Shown here: positions 25,276-37,100 of the stretch, piece by piece
How the letters are laid out: each line of letters starts with the position of its first letter
Position numbering within the stretch: the first letter of the stretch is position 1
Program-made: the position numbers and the translations under genes
Notes under the pieces: model-generated
What the model saw: only the letters and a program-made list of their open reading frames with translations
Told to the model about the DNA's origin: nothing
Databases searched by the model: none
Source of the DNA: Luidia sarsii
Taxonomy: Eukaryota > Echinodermata > Asteroidea > Paxillosida > Luidiidae
Direction: 5' to 3'
Assembly: GCA_949987565.1 (NCBI GenBank)
Contig: OX465109.1
Location: forward strand, 20,205,167 to 20,269,166
DNA length: 64,000 bases

Positions 25276-25835
25276 AACCGCGATAGACGAGCGGCTCGGG
25301 CTACGAGACGCAATAATACAGCGATGACGCAGATGCAGACGGCGTGTTGTTCCTCGTGAGGTGTTGCTAGACAACAAATATGAGGCGGGAGCATTTTCTG
25401 TGTCAATATCGCGGAGGACTCTCCTCGGATGATGACGTGCTGTTAGTCAGACGTTGAAGGGATGGGGCAGCGCCGATACGAAGTGCGAAAACACAATGAT
25501 TTATGGGCCATGGACTGGTGTAGTCCCGTCTACACAAATTGATGAGGTCATGCTAAATATAAATAACTCTGTGGTCATCAATAGAAAGTCGACCATCTTG
25601 AAGACCGACAAGTCTGAATAAAAAAATCAAATAAAAAAAAATCGGTCACCCGAGAAATCGGCCAAGCTTAAAATACGACTCTATCTTTCGTGGTTTGAAA
25701 GCTGACTATCTATAAGCAATCGGATGTAATTATTCTGAGTTATATCTGTGCTCCAGGGCAAAGTATGGGACTGGTGATGCTGGCATTATTCAAGGTTGGC
25801 AATAGAAACAAGTTTTGTCATAGAGTGTGAGAGTC

Positions 25836-25915
25836 TTAAAATTTAGTGGGCCTGACGTTTCGATCCTAGCAGGACCTTTCTCAAAGGCATGCAGAGTGAC
25901 AAGGACAAAACAGAT
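25836..25915 (-). repeat. Family A motif copy with extended module
   Basis: AAAATTTAGTGGGCCTGACG through CTCAAAGGCATGCAGAGTG, then ACAAGGACAAAACAGATACA. It shows that the element extends about 35 bp beyond the core. Confidence 0.9.
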
Positions 25916-26597
25916 ACATGTACACGAAGGAGGGGGGGGAGAGAAAGTGATAGATTGTTAGAGTGTGAATTATAATGTGGATCATCTGTCCGTTATTCAT
26001 AAAGCATGACTGATACAGACATTGTTTTCTCAGATTTATGGTTGTGTACTTGTTGTTTGTTTGTCTCTGTTCGTTTAGCTGGGTGGGTGGTTGGTTGACT
26101 GTTTGTCCGTCAGTCGTTGGTTTATTGTCGGTGGTCTTGTATATACAGTAGTCATTCGTTTGTTTAATACCTGTCTGTGTGTTTGTTTTGTTAGCTGAAA
26201 CGTGCAGTTGCCTGTCTGTTTGTCCGCTCGATTGCTAGGCTGTCGTCTCTTGCTCCCCCTGTTCATTTTGTTCGAAGACACTTTCGTCAGTGCGTTCGGT
26301 GTCAGGCCTACTCGTCTCTGACTGGAAGACTTCCGTCTGTCCTTCGCCAGACACAACAAGCGACACAACAAGCGACACAACAAGCACAGCTAGCACCTTG
26401 CCACTGATAGACATCTATATGTGCGTCAGCGAACTTAATGGCAGGGTTGATTTGTAATTCTAGACTCACACCAGCATTGCACAACAGTGTGACAAATGGA
26501 GTCACTTGGCATAATTGAATTCCAGCAGGAAGACTGGTGGTGGGAACCATATCGGTACTGTTACTCTGTATAGACACGATTAGACAAGGCGTGCACG

Positions 26598-27164
26598 TAG
26601 ATTCTCTCACTCTCCCCATCTCACTCCCTCTGTCCATCTGCCTCTCTCCCCCTATTACTCTCTCCTTCCCTCTCCCCCTCTCTCCTCTCCCCATCTCCCT
26701 TTCTCCTCCCTCTCTCCTCCCTCTCTCCTCCTTCCTGCACGCTCCTTCCCTCTCTCTTACTCTCCCCATCTCCCTCTTTCCTCCCCCTTGCTCTCTCCTT
26801 CCCTCTCTCCCTTCCTCTCTCTCTCCTCCCCCTTGCTCTCTCCTTCCCTCTCTCCCTCTCTCCTCTCCCCATCTCCCTCTCTCCTCCCTCTCTCCTCCCT
26901 CCTGCACGCTCCCTCCCCCTCTCTCTTCCTCTCTCTCTCCTCCCTCTTGCTCTCTCCTTTCCTCTGTCCCTTCCTCTCCCTCTCTCCTCCCCCTTACTCT
27001 CTCATTCCCCTCTCCCTGCCTCTTTCCCACCTCACCTCATACTCTCCCTCTCTTCCTCTCTCTCTACCTCTCTCTCTCTCCCCCTCTCTCTCTCTATCCC
27101 ACCTCTCTCTCTCCCTCTCTCCCTCTCTCCTCTCTCTCTCTCTCTCTCCCTCCCTCTCTCCCCC

Positions 27165-27211
<47 letters not shown>

Positions 27212-27293
27212 CCTCTCTCTATCCCGCCTCTCTCCCCCTCTCTCTCTCCCCCCTCTCTCTCCCCCTCCCCCTCTCTCTCTCCCTCGCCATCTT
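26598..27293. repeat. Pyrimidine tract (CT/CCCTCT) ~700 bp
   Basis: A nearly pure C/T plus strand with imperfect CTCTCTCCTC units. Long open frames on both strands (Ser/Pro/Leu-rich, Arg/Glu/Gly-rich) are composition effects. Confidence 0.95.
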
Positions 27294-28796
27294 TTACGTT
27301 CATTGGCAACATGTCTGCTGTTGCCCCAGACGTCTAGTACCTGTTAAAGACAGACTACCCCGAGCCCTCCTGGCTTCTCATTCTTTGCAAGAGCATAAAA
27401 TAAAGGAGAATATACTTATCGGGCTGAATTGTCTGTCTGTGTTTTCCACCAGGTTTCAAACCTGTGTAGGCAAACAAGAAACTAAGTAGACATGGCGACG
27501 TCATTATTTCAAAGAGAATTTGCCTCAAGATCCATGGTAACTCATCTCAAGATGGATATAACCCATGCATTGGTCATGTAGTGCCGTGTTCACAGTCCGA
27601 TCCTACGATAATATACAATGGGGGGGGGTTGTTAAAATTGGCTTGGGATTCATCGAGACTAAAAGGGGTTTGGACTAATTTGACGTTCGTGTACATGTTA
27701 AGATGGTCTGAGACGTGCGTTTGCCTCTTTTAAGATTTAGCCGAGCTTCAATGTTACCCTCCCATCCATTGGCCCATTTGTTTGCGCTATAAATTGGATC
27801 AACTTGAAATGGGATGGGATTGGATTATTACCTATAACGGTCCGCCAAGGGAGAGGGATGAGGGCCTATAAATAAACGACTCCACTAGCCGCCTCTCTTG
27901 AAAACTCACTTGAATGATCAAAGTACAGACACACACAGAAAAAGAGGGAAATCAGCGGGCGATTGACTCTGCAAGATAGGGCTGGGAGGTCTAGCCGAGA
28001 TAGCTGGTTCATGTCTAGCGGAACTGTGGAGGCGGTGCGCACGGTCGATCATAAGAAGGATCTTGGTTCTTCCTCAAAAGTGCATCAGCGCCTCATGCAA
28101 TACTCACAATACACACAGTCTGTGCTTGGAAGAGGGTGTCCCATGGTCCTATCGTTTCTTCGAAGTTGGGACTAGGAGGGGGCGTGGGCCATCCCCCCGG
28201 GGGTACGGGGGGTGGCAAGGATGGGGCCAGGGTATACTGGGACAAGGCTAGAGCCCGCCCCTGTTGTTTGCAAGGTGCAGCCCTGCTATCGCATTTCACT
28301 TCGCTGCGTGACCTGAAAATGTTTGCCCGTGGATGTGGCCGGCGGGCAAAGTGATAGCTCGTCCATAGCGGTTAGGGCCTAATATCTTAAAGGAGAGTGC
28401 TGCGATTTTTAGTCTTCTTCCGCTCAGAGAGCATCGCCATCGCCGCTCAAATCGTCGAAATCTTTCGAACGCTCAAAGGGCAGGTAAAGCAGGGTACTCT
28501 TACGCATGGTGCGAACTATTTACCGATTGCAATGACCGAAATGCATCTCAGAGTTTCCGCCTTTGAGTTTGCGAGAGTAGCTGCAAGCATCGAAACGTCA
28601 AACTCTCTAGATTCATATCCTCCTGGCAAACAAATCAACGTAAGACGTCAAACTAAGACTAAAAACTGCTTTCCTCACGATCCCTGCTATATTTCAGCGT
28701 AATCAGCCCATTCACTATAATAGTACTTGGGAATCTATGTACTACTGGGTCAAATGTTTAGAGTCAAGATTTCAAACAAACCAAGGAAAAACTGAC

Positions 28797-28905
28797 TTGT
28801 AGAGCAATGGCATACAGAGCACTGGTACAGATGGTAGAGCACTGGTACGTTTGTCCAGAGGTCTCGGGTTCAAGTCCCGGTCCAGTCAAAGTTTTCCTAG
28901 CCATT
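28797..28905 (+). repeat. SINE-1, plus-strand copy
   Basis: Two partial AGATGGTAGAGCACTGGTA head pieces precede CCAGAGGTCTCGGGTTCAAG, with B box GGTTCAAGTCC at 28867-28877 and tail AGTCAAAGTTTTCC. Confidence 0.88.
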
Positions 28906-29959
28906 TTTTTTTAAAATGGGTCAAGATTTCAACATTTAGAAACAGGGTCGACATACTCCTACACTAAGAGAGCGGTGGTATTATCAATGGTGTCAGCACG
29001 AACAAAAGAACGAACGCCATTGTCAAGGAAAACGTCTGAGACCCATCCCGGGTCAATCTGACCGTAGTCTAGGGTCAGATATGGGGTCATATGACTCCAG
29101 TCTAGGGTCAAGCCTGACCCAGTGCTATTTACAGTGCAGTGTCGTCATTACATCTCCCTTCCACTTCCGACCTTTGTGACATTTTATCCAAAGCTCTTTC
29201 CCCGTTGGCGGTAATCCGCCCTATCTCACCGGCTGTTCCATTTTTTTTTTTTTGCCGTGTTTCTTATTTACACTGGACGAGTCAGACGGGATGATTCACG
29301 GCGGGGAACTACGGGCGGACATTTGGCTAGGCTTAGCACGCTGCCGCTGATTACACGGCCGTGGACTTGGCATTCTCCGCGGGCTGTGTGCACAGCTTTG
29401 CCGGTGTGACTCCCGGTCGGATGAGTAATGGCACAGTGCACATAGCGCCCTCTTGGGGTGTACGGAGACCAACCCAAAGCGTCTCCGTCCGCCTAGGTTC
29501 GGTGTGTGGATGGTGGGTGCGTGGGAAGGAGAGTTTCTTCCGTAGGAGTTGCTTCATCTTTTATGAAGTACCTGCGGTAGGACTCTTCCATCGCAGGTGG
29601 TATTTGTTCAAGTCTGTCTGGTTGCGTTAACAACTTGATGTAAGATCCTGAGAGTTAGTTCAATTGTAGAGCGAGGACTCGCTCTGTGATGCAAGCCAGT
29701 ACATACAAGGCAGAATTCTTAGCGTTCTTCTTATGGAAGCCGGGGTTAAGGTGGCTCGGTTATCCAGAGAGCAAAAGGCTCTTTGGTTAATCAAAAAAAC
29801 ATACAGGGTGCAGCACCCACACCTCAGCCTAGCGATTCACCCGGCGAGGCAGTTGCAGTAGCCTTCAACGGGGAAAAATCGATGTCTAACGGTGCTGCCT
29901 GCCTTGAAGCGAGCCGGGGTAGAGACGGGGTAACGGCATTGGGACACACTGAGCGCCAG

Positions 29960-30022
29960 ACCTCCCCCCTCCCCCTTCCCCCTCCCCCTCCTCCTCCCCC
30001 TCCCCCTCCTCCCCCCCTCCCC
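29960..30022. repeat. C/CCT-rich tract
   Basis: Runs of CCCCCT and CCTCCC about 320 bp upstream of the GDF8/11 TATA box. The minus strand is G-rich and could form quadruplexes. Confidence 0.85.
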
Positions 30023-30339
30023 ACGCAAACCCACCTATGCACGCGTGCGGCATGCGCACACGACGCACTGAGGTCACCGCTTCCAGCGGTCCTTTGATCT
30101 ACGTCACGGGGCTCCTGTTTTTGCCCGAGCACCGCTTTCGCTGAAAAAATATGACAGGGGCGGTATCGAAGGGGTGACGTCATTAATTTGATTGACAAAT
30201 GTCTGTCTCGCGGAGGCAGGGAGGGAGGGTGGGACAGGGGGGAGGGAGAGAGGGGGGATTGCACCGTGGTTGCCCTCGACGCTAATTTGTTTGGTAGGGA
30301 TCAGCTGTTTGCTGAATGGTTAGGAGAACGTGCGTCTTG

Positions 30340-30347
30340 TATATAAG
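30340..30347 (+). promoter_or_regulatory. TATA box of the GDF8/11 gene
   Basis: TATATAAG lies 189 bases upstream of the ATG. Transcription would be expected to start near 30370, giving a 5' UTR of about 165 bases. The surroundings change from AT-neutral to CpG-rich at this point. Confidence 0.65.
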
Positions 30348-30535
30348 TGGCGGAGTAGGCAGCGTGTCTTTCCTTTTGGCTTCGTGAGTCGCCGTCCTCG
30401 TAGCTCGCCGAGGCTGCAAGCACCAGGGCCTGGACTTTGCACTCCGTCAACCCGCCATCTCCATCCGCACATCGTCCAGCTCTGCCGGCATCGAGCAGCA
30501 GTAGCAACCGCCTCTCCCAGCTAACTTCATCTACC

Positions 30536-31148
30536 ATGACGCACTTACAGGTTGCTCTGGCGCTGACTCTGCAGCTCGTTTGCATGCTTGCCTGCCGCGG
30601 CCAGGCCAGGCAGCTGCCGTTACCGCGCACCGTCTACAATCGGCTCGACCCGGTCGAGACCAGACGCAACCTGATCGGCAGGACCGTCAAGAGTCCGGCC
30701 CCCGTGCCCAGCGGTCAGGGCGGGCTGGACTCCTCATCGCCCGGTGGACGTCAGACGACCTCCGGCGGACAGGCGACGGAGGACGACGACACGGACGCCA
30801 CCGCCAGAAATGGCACCGTCCCCGGCGGCTCGGGAGCGGGCCAGCAAGAGCAGCAGCAGCCGGTCCGCTGCCCGTCCTGCGGACTGAGAAACCACCAGCG
30901 GAGCCGGCGAATCGAGTCCATCAAAGAGCACATACTAAGGGAGTTAAACCTGAAGGAGCCGCCCAACGTCACCGTGGCTCTGCCCAAGATCATCGCCGAG
31001 GAGTTCACCGGGAGGCGGGAGCCAGACATGAGCCTGATGCAGGGCGACTCGCCCATGCACGACCAGTACAGGATGTCAGCCATGGACTACGAAACTGCGC
31101 TCCATAACGGCGTCACCACAAAGAAGCTCTTCACTTTCGCTCGACCAA
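30536..31148 (+). CDS. GDF8/11 exon 1 (signal peptide, N-terminal propeptide)
   Basis: ATG at 30536 sits in CTACCATGA and starts MTHLQVALALTLQLVCMLA, a clean signal peptide. Upstream in-frame codons exist, but they lie in the 5' UTR downstream of the TATA box and lack a signal sequence. The exon contains 204 codons plus A, donor CCAA|GTAAGT. It is CpG-rich and uses G/C-ending codons. Compared with vertebrate MSTN it has about 80 extra low-complexity residues between signal peptide and the CXXC block. An acidic or basic site for tolloid-type cleavage may be in the GRREPDMSLMQGD region (159-171), by position only. Confidence 0.95.
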
Positions 31149-34100
31149 GTAAGTATACCTCGTTTTGCAGTTATCGCGCATTGTTCCTCACTCGGTCACC
31201 AACTCCCCTTCCCTTAGCCCCCTCTCTCTCTCTCTCTCTCTCTCTCACCCCTCCCCTCCCTAAGGGGGTACAGTGTTCTAGCCCGTGTAATGCCACCGTG
31301 TACCATTCTTCACGAGTCCCACCCCCCGGGGGCACGGTGTACCCGCACACAAATGAACGCCCGCCCGTAACCTCGGTAACGTGAGCGACCTGTACGCAAG
31401 GGTGAAATCACGCCGTGGACTATTGTTAGAGTCATGGCAGTCGCCTGGCTCAGTGGTCTGCCTTGGCGACTCGGGACAGGGCACAAACAAATTCAGAACC
31501 GAATTACAAAACAACAACTCGAGTGTGAGTGAAAAGGGTCAGGTCTGAATAAAAAAAGGGTTACTTTCACTTGTAAAGGGTACTATAGTTGTGATACAAA
31601 AATAGCCATATTATGAAACGTACAAACGAACGAAAACTGTCAATACGAAAGCGACTTATCCGATCCATCTGTGTCAGAAAAGTCGGTACGAAACACGTCC
31701 GGGATGAGAAATATGACATAAGCTCCAAATCCTAAACTCTGTACACCAATTGAAATCAATTTGACATACATGCTATATGTCTAGTTACAATATGCACTCA
31801 GTCGGTAATTCTCTCCATTTTCGTCTGAATGCAATAAGTTTCGAGTTTCGCGAGTTGGTTGGGCAAAGGCTGGTGATTTGTGCGAGCACTGCCGCGCTAA
31901 GCCATGGAGCTGTAGTGGCCTGACTAACAAGTGGTTTCTTGGCGGTGCCGTGGTATGGGCGTGTGTGACAGCGTGGCGAGAGGGACAGGGGGTCGCGAGG
32001 AGAGTGATTCCAGCGGACCAGCTGCGATCGACCGGATGGGCTTCCCCCAATCAACTTGCGGTTTTCCATTCCCAGGTCTCAGTGACCTCTGACCCCCGGG
32101 CCCCTGGGGGGGGGGGGAGAGATGAAGCCATAGACATTTGTGGGCCAGTCAAGTAGGCACGTCGTCCTTTCAACATTCGAGAACGGCCTAATTTCTGTAA
32201 CAAGCGCAAAAAAAGGGTCTAGGCCCATGGCGGAGATAAGATCGGATATGTCTAAATGTGGAAGGTACAGCAGACATTGGTAATTGACAAGAGTTGAGAC
32301 CATTAGTCCCGCCGCCAGCAGATGTAACAAGATACGAGAAAAAAATGTCAACGCCACGGTTAAAGAAAAGCCCGGGATTTCATTCTGCCCGAATTAATTT
32401 GAAAGCCTCCGTTAATCCACTCTGTCTTCGGACTTGACAAATGACAATTCTGCCTCTGCTCTGCCATTTGTCCTTAATCTAATATTCTTGTCTTGGTGTC
32501 TTCTCGACGTGAATGTTCCGTGGACCCGAATTTCGTTCATCGGCGGGCGACTTGCCGGGCGGGGCTGGAGGCTGGGGTGGGGTGGGGTGGGGGGGGGGGG
32601 GTTAGAGACCGGGGCAGTCACAGTGTCTGTCTCCGGGTTTTTTTTTTCAAATCCCGAGGACGACTGGCTGCAGCGAATAGAAACGCCGAGTAAAGCCCCG
32701 CTCCCCCCTGAGAGTCACGTAGACCCGGCTCCCCACAAAGGCTGGTGACCGCTAACCCAATTCTTGAAATCACATCATGGCGAGAGAGACGTCGATCGAG
32801 GGCAGCATCTGGGGGAGGGGTAAATCTCGGCCGAGAGGAAGAGCATACCCACTGACTAAAGGAGTCAAGGTCGGAAGAAATCTCCTATTGCTTCCTCTCC
32901 GCAATTTCACCCTCCACCATCGACCAAAGCTCGTCGGAACTAGCCGCCAGGATTTAGAGCCTGTTGCAATTATTTAGAATTCAACCTGTTGTAACATTTC
33001 AAACCTGTTGCAAAATCTATAACTGGTTGCGAAATTTAGAGCCTGTTGCAAAATTTAGAACCTGTTGCAAAATTTAGAACCTGTTGCAAAATTCAGAACC
33101 TGTTGCAAAATTCAGAACCTGTTGCAAAATTTAGAACCTGTTGCAAAATTTAGAGCCTGTTGCAAAATTTAGACCCTGTTGCAAAATTCCGAACCTGTTG
33201 CAAAATTTAGAACCTGTTGCAAAATTTAGAACCTGTTGCAAAATTCAGAACCTGTTGCAAAATTCAGAACCTGTTGCAAAATTCAGAACCTGTTGCAAAA
33301 TTCAGAACCTGTTGCAAAATTAAGAACCTGTTGCAAAATTAAGAACCTGAAAATGTCCCTTTCAAATCAACCCCACCGCGGACTAACCTTTGACCTGGGA
33401 TGCTGAACTACATTCGCATTATGATCAGTCAGAGGTTTTTATCTCAGGGAAAGAAGAAGACACAAAGTTAAGTGCCGTTGCCGCTTCCTTAGACTTTATT
33501 TCAAGAGTAGAAAAGTAGACCCCGAAACAGGGTGTGTCCAAGCTTTCCATGGAACGTGTGCAGCCAGTCGTGCTACCAGTCAACGATCGTTTAGCTTTAA
33601 CAGCCGTGTTGCATGCCCTCCCACATCAGGAGCCAATTTCATCATAGAGCCGCTTAAGCGCCAAAATTTGCTTAAGCATGAAAAATCTTCCTCAAAAGAA
33701 TCAGGTTGCCAGCCAAAATTCCACTTGTATTTCACGTGAAGCAACCAATAGTAGAATATTAGTCAAGTACAACAAGTATCAAGTGAAATATGGTTGGTAA
33801 TCTCGTTTTAACCAGGGGAGAAATTTCGTGCTTAGCAGATTTTCACGCTTAAGCAGGGGTCGATTTCATCAAACTCGTCGTAACTTACGATCAATCGCAA
33901 GACGATAAACGACGCACAGAAACCATACGGCTTAGGACAACTTACGATGGGTTATCCATCGTGAGTTGAGTTACGATGCACCGTAAGGCTTTGTGAAATC
34001 CAGCCCGGGTCGAAGAGGGGGGAAAACATCTGCTGGAATGGCACGGAGCTGGCTACTACCGGGCCGGCCGTCTATGCCGCATCTGCCAATCGATCGTGTG

Positions 34101-37100
34101 CGTGGGAGTTCCCTCTGTCCGTGTCGTGGGCAGAGCCCTCCGTCCCTCGTCCGGTGCGCACGCATCTCATTTGCCGCCCGATGACCTGTTTGCTTTATCG
34201 CGCCACTGTGTACTCGAGATCCTACTCCACAGCAGTAATCAATGATTACAACGCCACACTCCCTGCTGGCCATCCCACCCTCTCCAGCCATATTAAACGC
34301 GCGACCTTTGCTCAAGCTGAACACCTCGGCTGAGATTGCGCCCAGTTCTGTCTCTCTGTCATCTCCTCCCCATTCCTCTCCTCTTCCCTCCTGCCCTTCC
34401 CCTCTCCTCTTCTCACCCCTCCCCTCCTTTCTCCTTTCTTCATCTCTCCTGTCCCCCTTCTCCTCGTCCTTCTCCTCTCCTCCCCTCCCTTCTCTCCTCC
34501 CCTCCCCTCCCTTCTCTCCTCTCCCCTCCCTCATCTCCTCTTCCCTCCCTTCTCTCCTCTCCTCTCCGTATCCCTTCCTCCCTCTGCCCCTCCTCTTCCC
34601 CTCCTCTCCTCTACTCTCCTCCCCTCTCCCTTCATCTCCCCTCTCTTATCTCCACTCCCTCCCATCCCTCCCCTCCCTCCCTCCCTCTCTCCTTCCCATC
34701 CCTCCTCTCCCCTCCCCTCTTCCCCTCCCCTCTTCTTCTCCCATGCTCACCATTCCCATACCGTCTCCTCCCTCTCCCCTCCCTGTTCTCCTATCCTCTC
34801 CCCTCCCTGTTCTCCTATCCTCTCCCCCTCCCTGTTCTCCTTTCCTCTCCCTCCCTTCCCGTCCCTCCTCTCCCCTCCCCCTCCTCTCTTCTCCTCCCCT
34901 CTTCCACTCCCTCTCTGTCCTTGCCTTTCCCTCCTCCTCATCTCCTTTCTCCCCCTCCCCTCCTTTCCTCCTTCTCATCCCTCCTTTCCTCTCCCCTCCC
35001 CCTCCTCTCTTCTCCTCCCCTCTTCCACTCCCTCCCTGTCCTTGCCTTTCCCTCCTCCTCATCTCCTTTCTCCCCCTCCCCTCCTTTCCTCCTTCTCATC
35101 GTCCGTCTGTCCTCCCCCCCCAGCCCGCTATCAGCTATGTGGGCGGATAACACTAAGGGGTTTGTTAGTAGATGAGTGTGTGTGAACTGAGGACTTCAGC
35201 AGGGAATAAGGCGACTGGGTGGGAGAGGCGGTGGCTGCGTCTAATCGTCTCCATCATTTGGACAAGGATTCGGGTCTTGATGACATACACCAGATACCCG
35301 CTAGACTTTAAGACGGCCCGTCCTAACCTGAGCATAAAGATCTTAAAGCCCTAGAAACCCAGACCACAATAATGCCAAGGAAGCTATCTTGGTTGTATAA
35401 TGATCCCGTACAATATTTCGCAATATTTCAGGATTAATAATCGCGTGCACTGAGCTGAGAGAGGAACCTTAATTATCAAATTAAGAAATGAACAAGAATC
35501 TCAGGCCCTCTTAATGAATAATATTTACATTTGGGTCAATTTAGTCAGTAGGTACTTGGCAACATTTCATACGTTACTCTCATGGAATTATATTACTCTA
35601 AAGGTACATGAATGTTAACACCCACCCTTATGACGTCACTGTGGCGTCATGGTAGTTAATTAGTCACATATTGTGCAGCTTCTTCGAGGCTTGACATACC
35701 AGACTGTGGACATTGTGTCCAGTTTAGTCATCGTAAGGATCCCGAGTGTGAATCTGATTTCACGTAATGACTTCATGGTCCTTATCAAGTGTTTGTGTCA
35801 TGATCTAAGATTCGACTTAGGGCGCAATAATTTTTGTCTGAGATTGATAAAAAAGAAGAAGAGTGAAGTCATGTTGGCAGGTGATATGGAGATGAGGTGA
35901 CGATCCTGTCAGACATATTATTGTCACATTGCTGTCGTGGTCATAGTGTCATCCGATGACATGAGCATCTCGGCAAGGGTTCAGGCACCGAGGCAACTTC
36001 CGGTCGGCTAAGCGATGCCGGTGCAATGTTGAAAATGGTGCCAGCGGCAATGCTGGGACTTGATCCCTGCCGTATCTCCCCGCACTATCACAGATCCCGT
36101 CTAATGAAACACACAGCTCCAGGGCAAGTTCTTCCTATCACGTCACGGATCCATTATATGGAACACCGTCAACCCTCACGTGGGTAGGTATAATATACAT
36201 GTACATGTACCTCCCGTCATGGGTCAGCGAGTACTAGGTCAATCCTAGCACTTCACATCCGGATCGCTGTCTCCATCCCTGCACTCCACGACATCTTAGC
36301 CGTTTTCACGGTGTCTTGGTTCCCCCTTGAAAACCGAGTTGTGGAAAGGTATTTCACCTTCGTGCATTCTGGGCGGTCTAATTGCACGCCCGAGCCCGAA
36401 CCCGATCTGTCTGGACCCAGATAGCCGACCTTTCGGTTTGCCGAACGTGGCTCCAAGTACTCAGGTACGGGCCGGGTCTTCGCCCGCGGGAACCGCCGCG
36501 CGATATCATCCCAGCCTACCTCAGACAAGAACGGCACCGTATACCCAGTAGCACCCTCTGGTATAACCATGGATCCACCGTCTGTATACTGGCCCTATAC
36601 CAAAGTCCCCATTCTGGGAAGCGCGCATGACCAGAGACGCCATGGTCCCCCTTGTTGTCCCTTTCCCCCAGATATCAACCCACCTCGCCTAGGGTGCGAT
36701 CGATGGAAGACGAATGAGGCCCGGTCGACCTAACCCCCCTTCTCCCCTCCTCCTCCCCTCCCCCCCCCCCGATCCCAATGCACCCCTGGCTCCTCGGGGT
36801 GCAATATGCGAGCAGCCAGGGTGAGGCAGAGGCTAGGTAGGTACGGGTTATAATGTCGGAGGGGCAGTGGAAGATTTGAAGTAGGCTGACGACTACTTGA
36901 GAGCTGGTTCGAGTGCTCGAACCTGCCGTTAATTAGGCCAAAGACAGACAAGATTCCCCCAGTCTCTCCTATCTTGGCAGTGCATCTCCATTTACATTGC
37001 TTTACCCACGCCAAGGATCTACAGATACAGTACCTTCTCATATCTCTAAAAAATACCGTGAGGGCTTTTAAAAAAAATCATTTGCCTTGCAGGAAGCTAA

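Larger units (their letters stand above)
23633..30335. other. Intergenic region between ABCG and GDF8/11
   Basis: No gene is recognised. It contains the fold-back element (23845-24565), a promoter-like cluster (25232-25275), a family A copy (25836-25915), a pyrimidine tract (26598-27293), a SINE-1 copy (28797-28905) and a C/T-rich tract (29960-30022). An antisense frame at 24795-25148 and frames at 28397-28702 and 29361-29630 resemble nothing I know. Confidence 0.65.

Noticed and set aside
25757..25832. MGLVMLALFKV-like helix as the last ABCG exon
   Set aside because: It looks like a membrane segment after a CTCCAG acceptor, but its phase does not fit exon 17 (phase 0 gives an immediate stop) and it lies beyond the gap.
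26308..27489. Long Ser/Leu/Pro-rich and Arg/Glu/Gly-rich frames
   Set aside because: Composition artefacts of the C/T tract. The same applies to 34242-35175, 39338-39892 and 39843-40485.
33000..33352. CRISPR-like array
   Set aside because: The repeats are directly adjacent without spacers, and the window is animal nuclear DNA.
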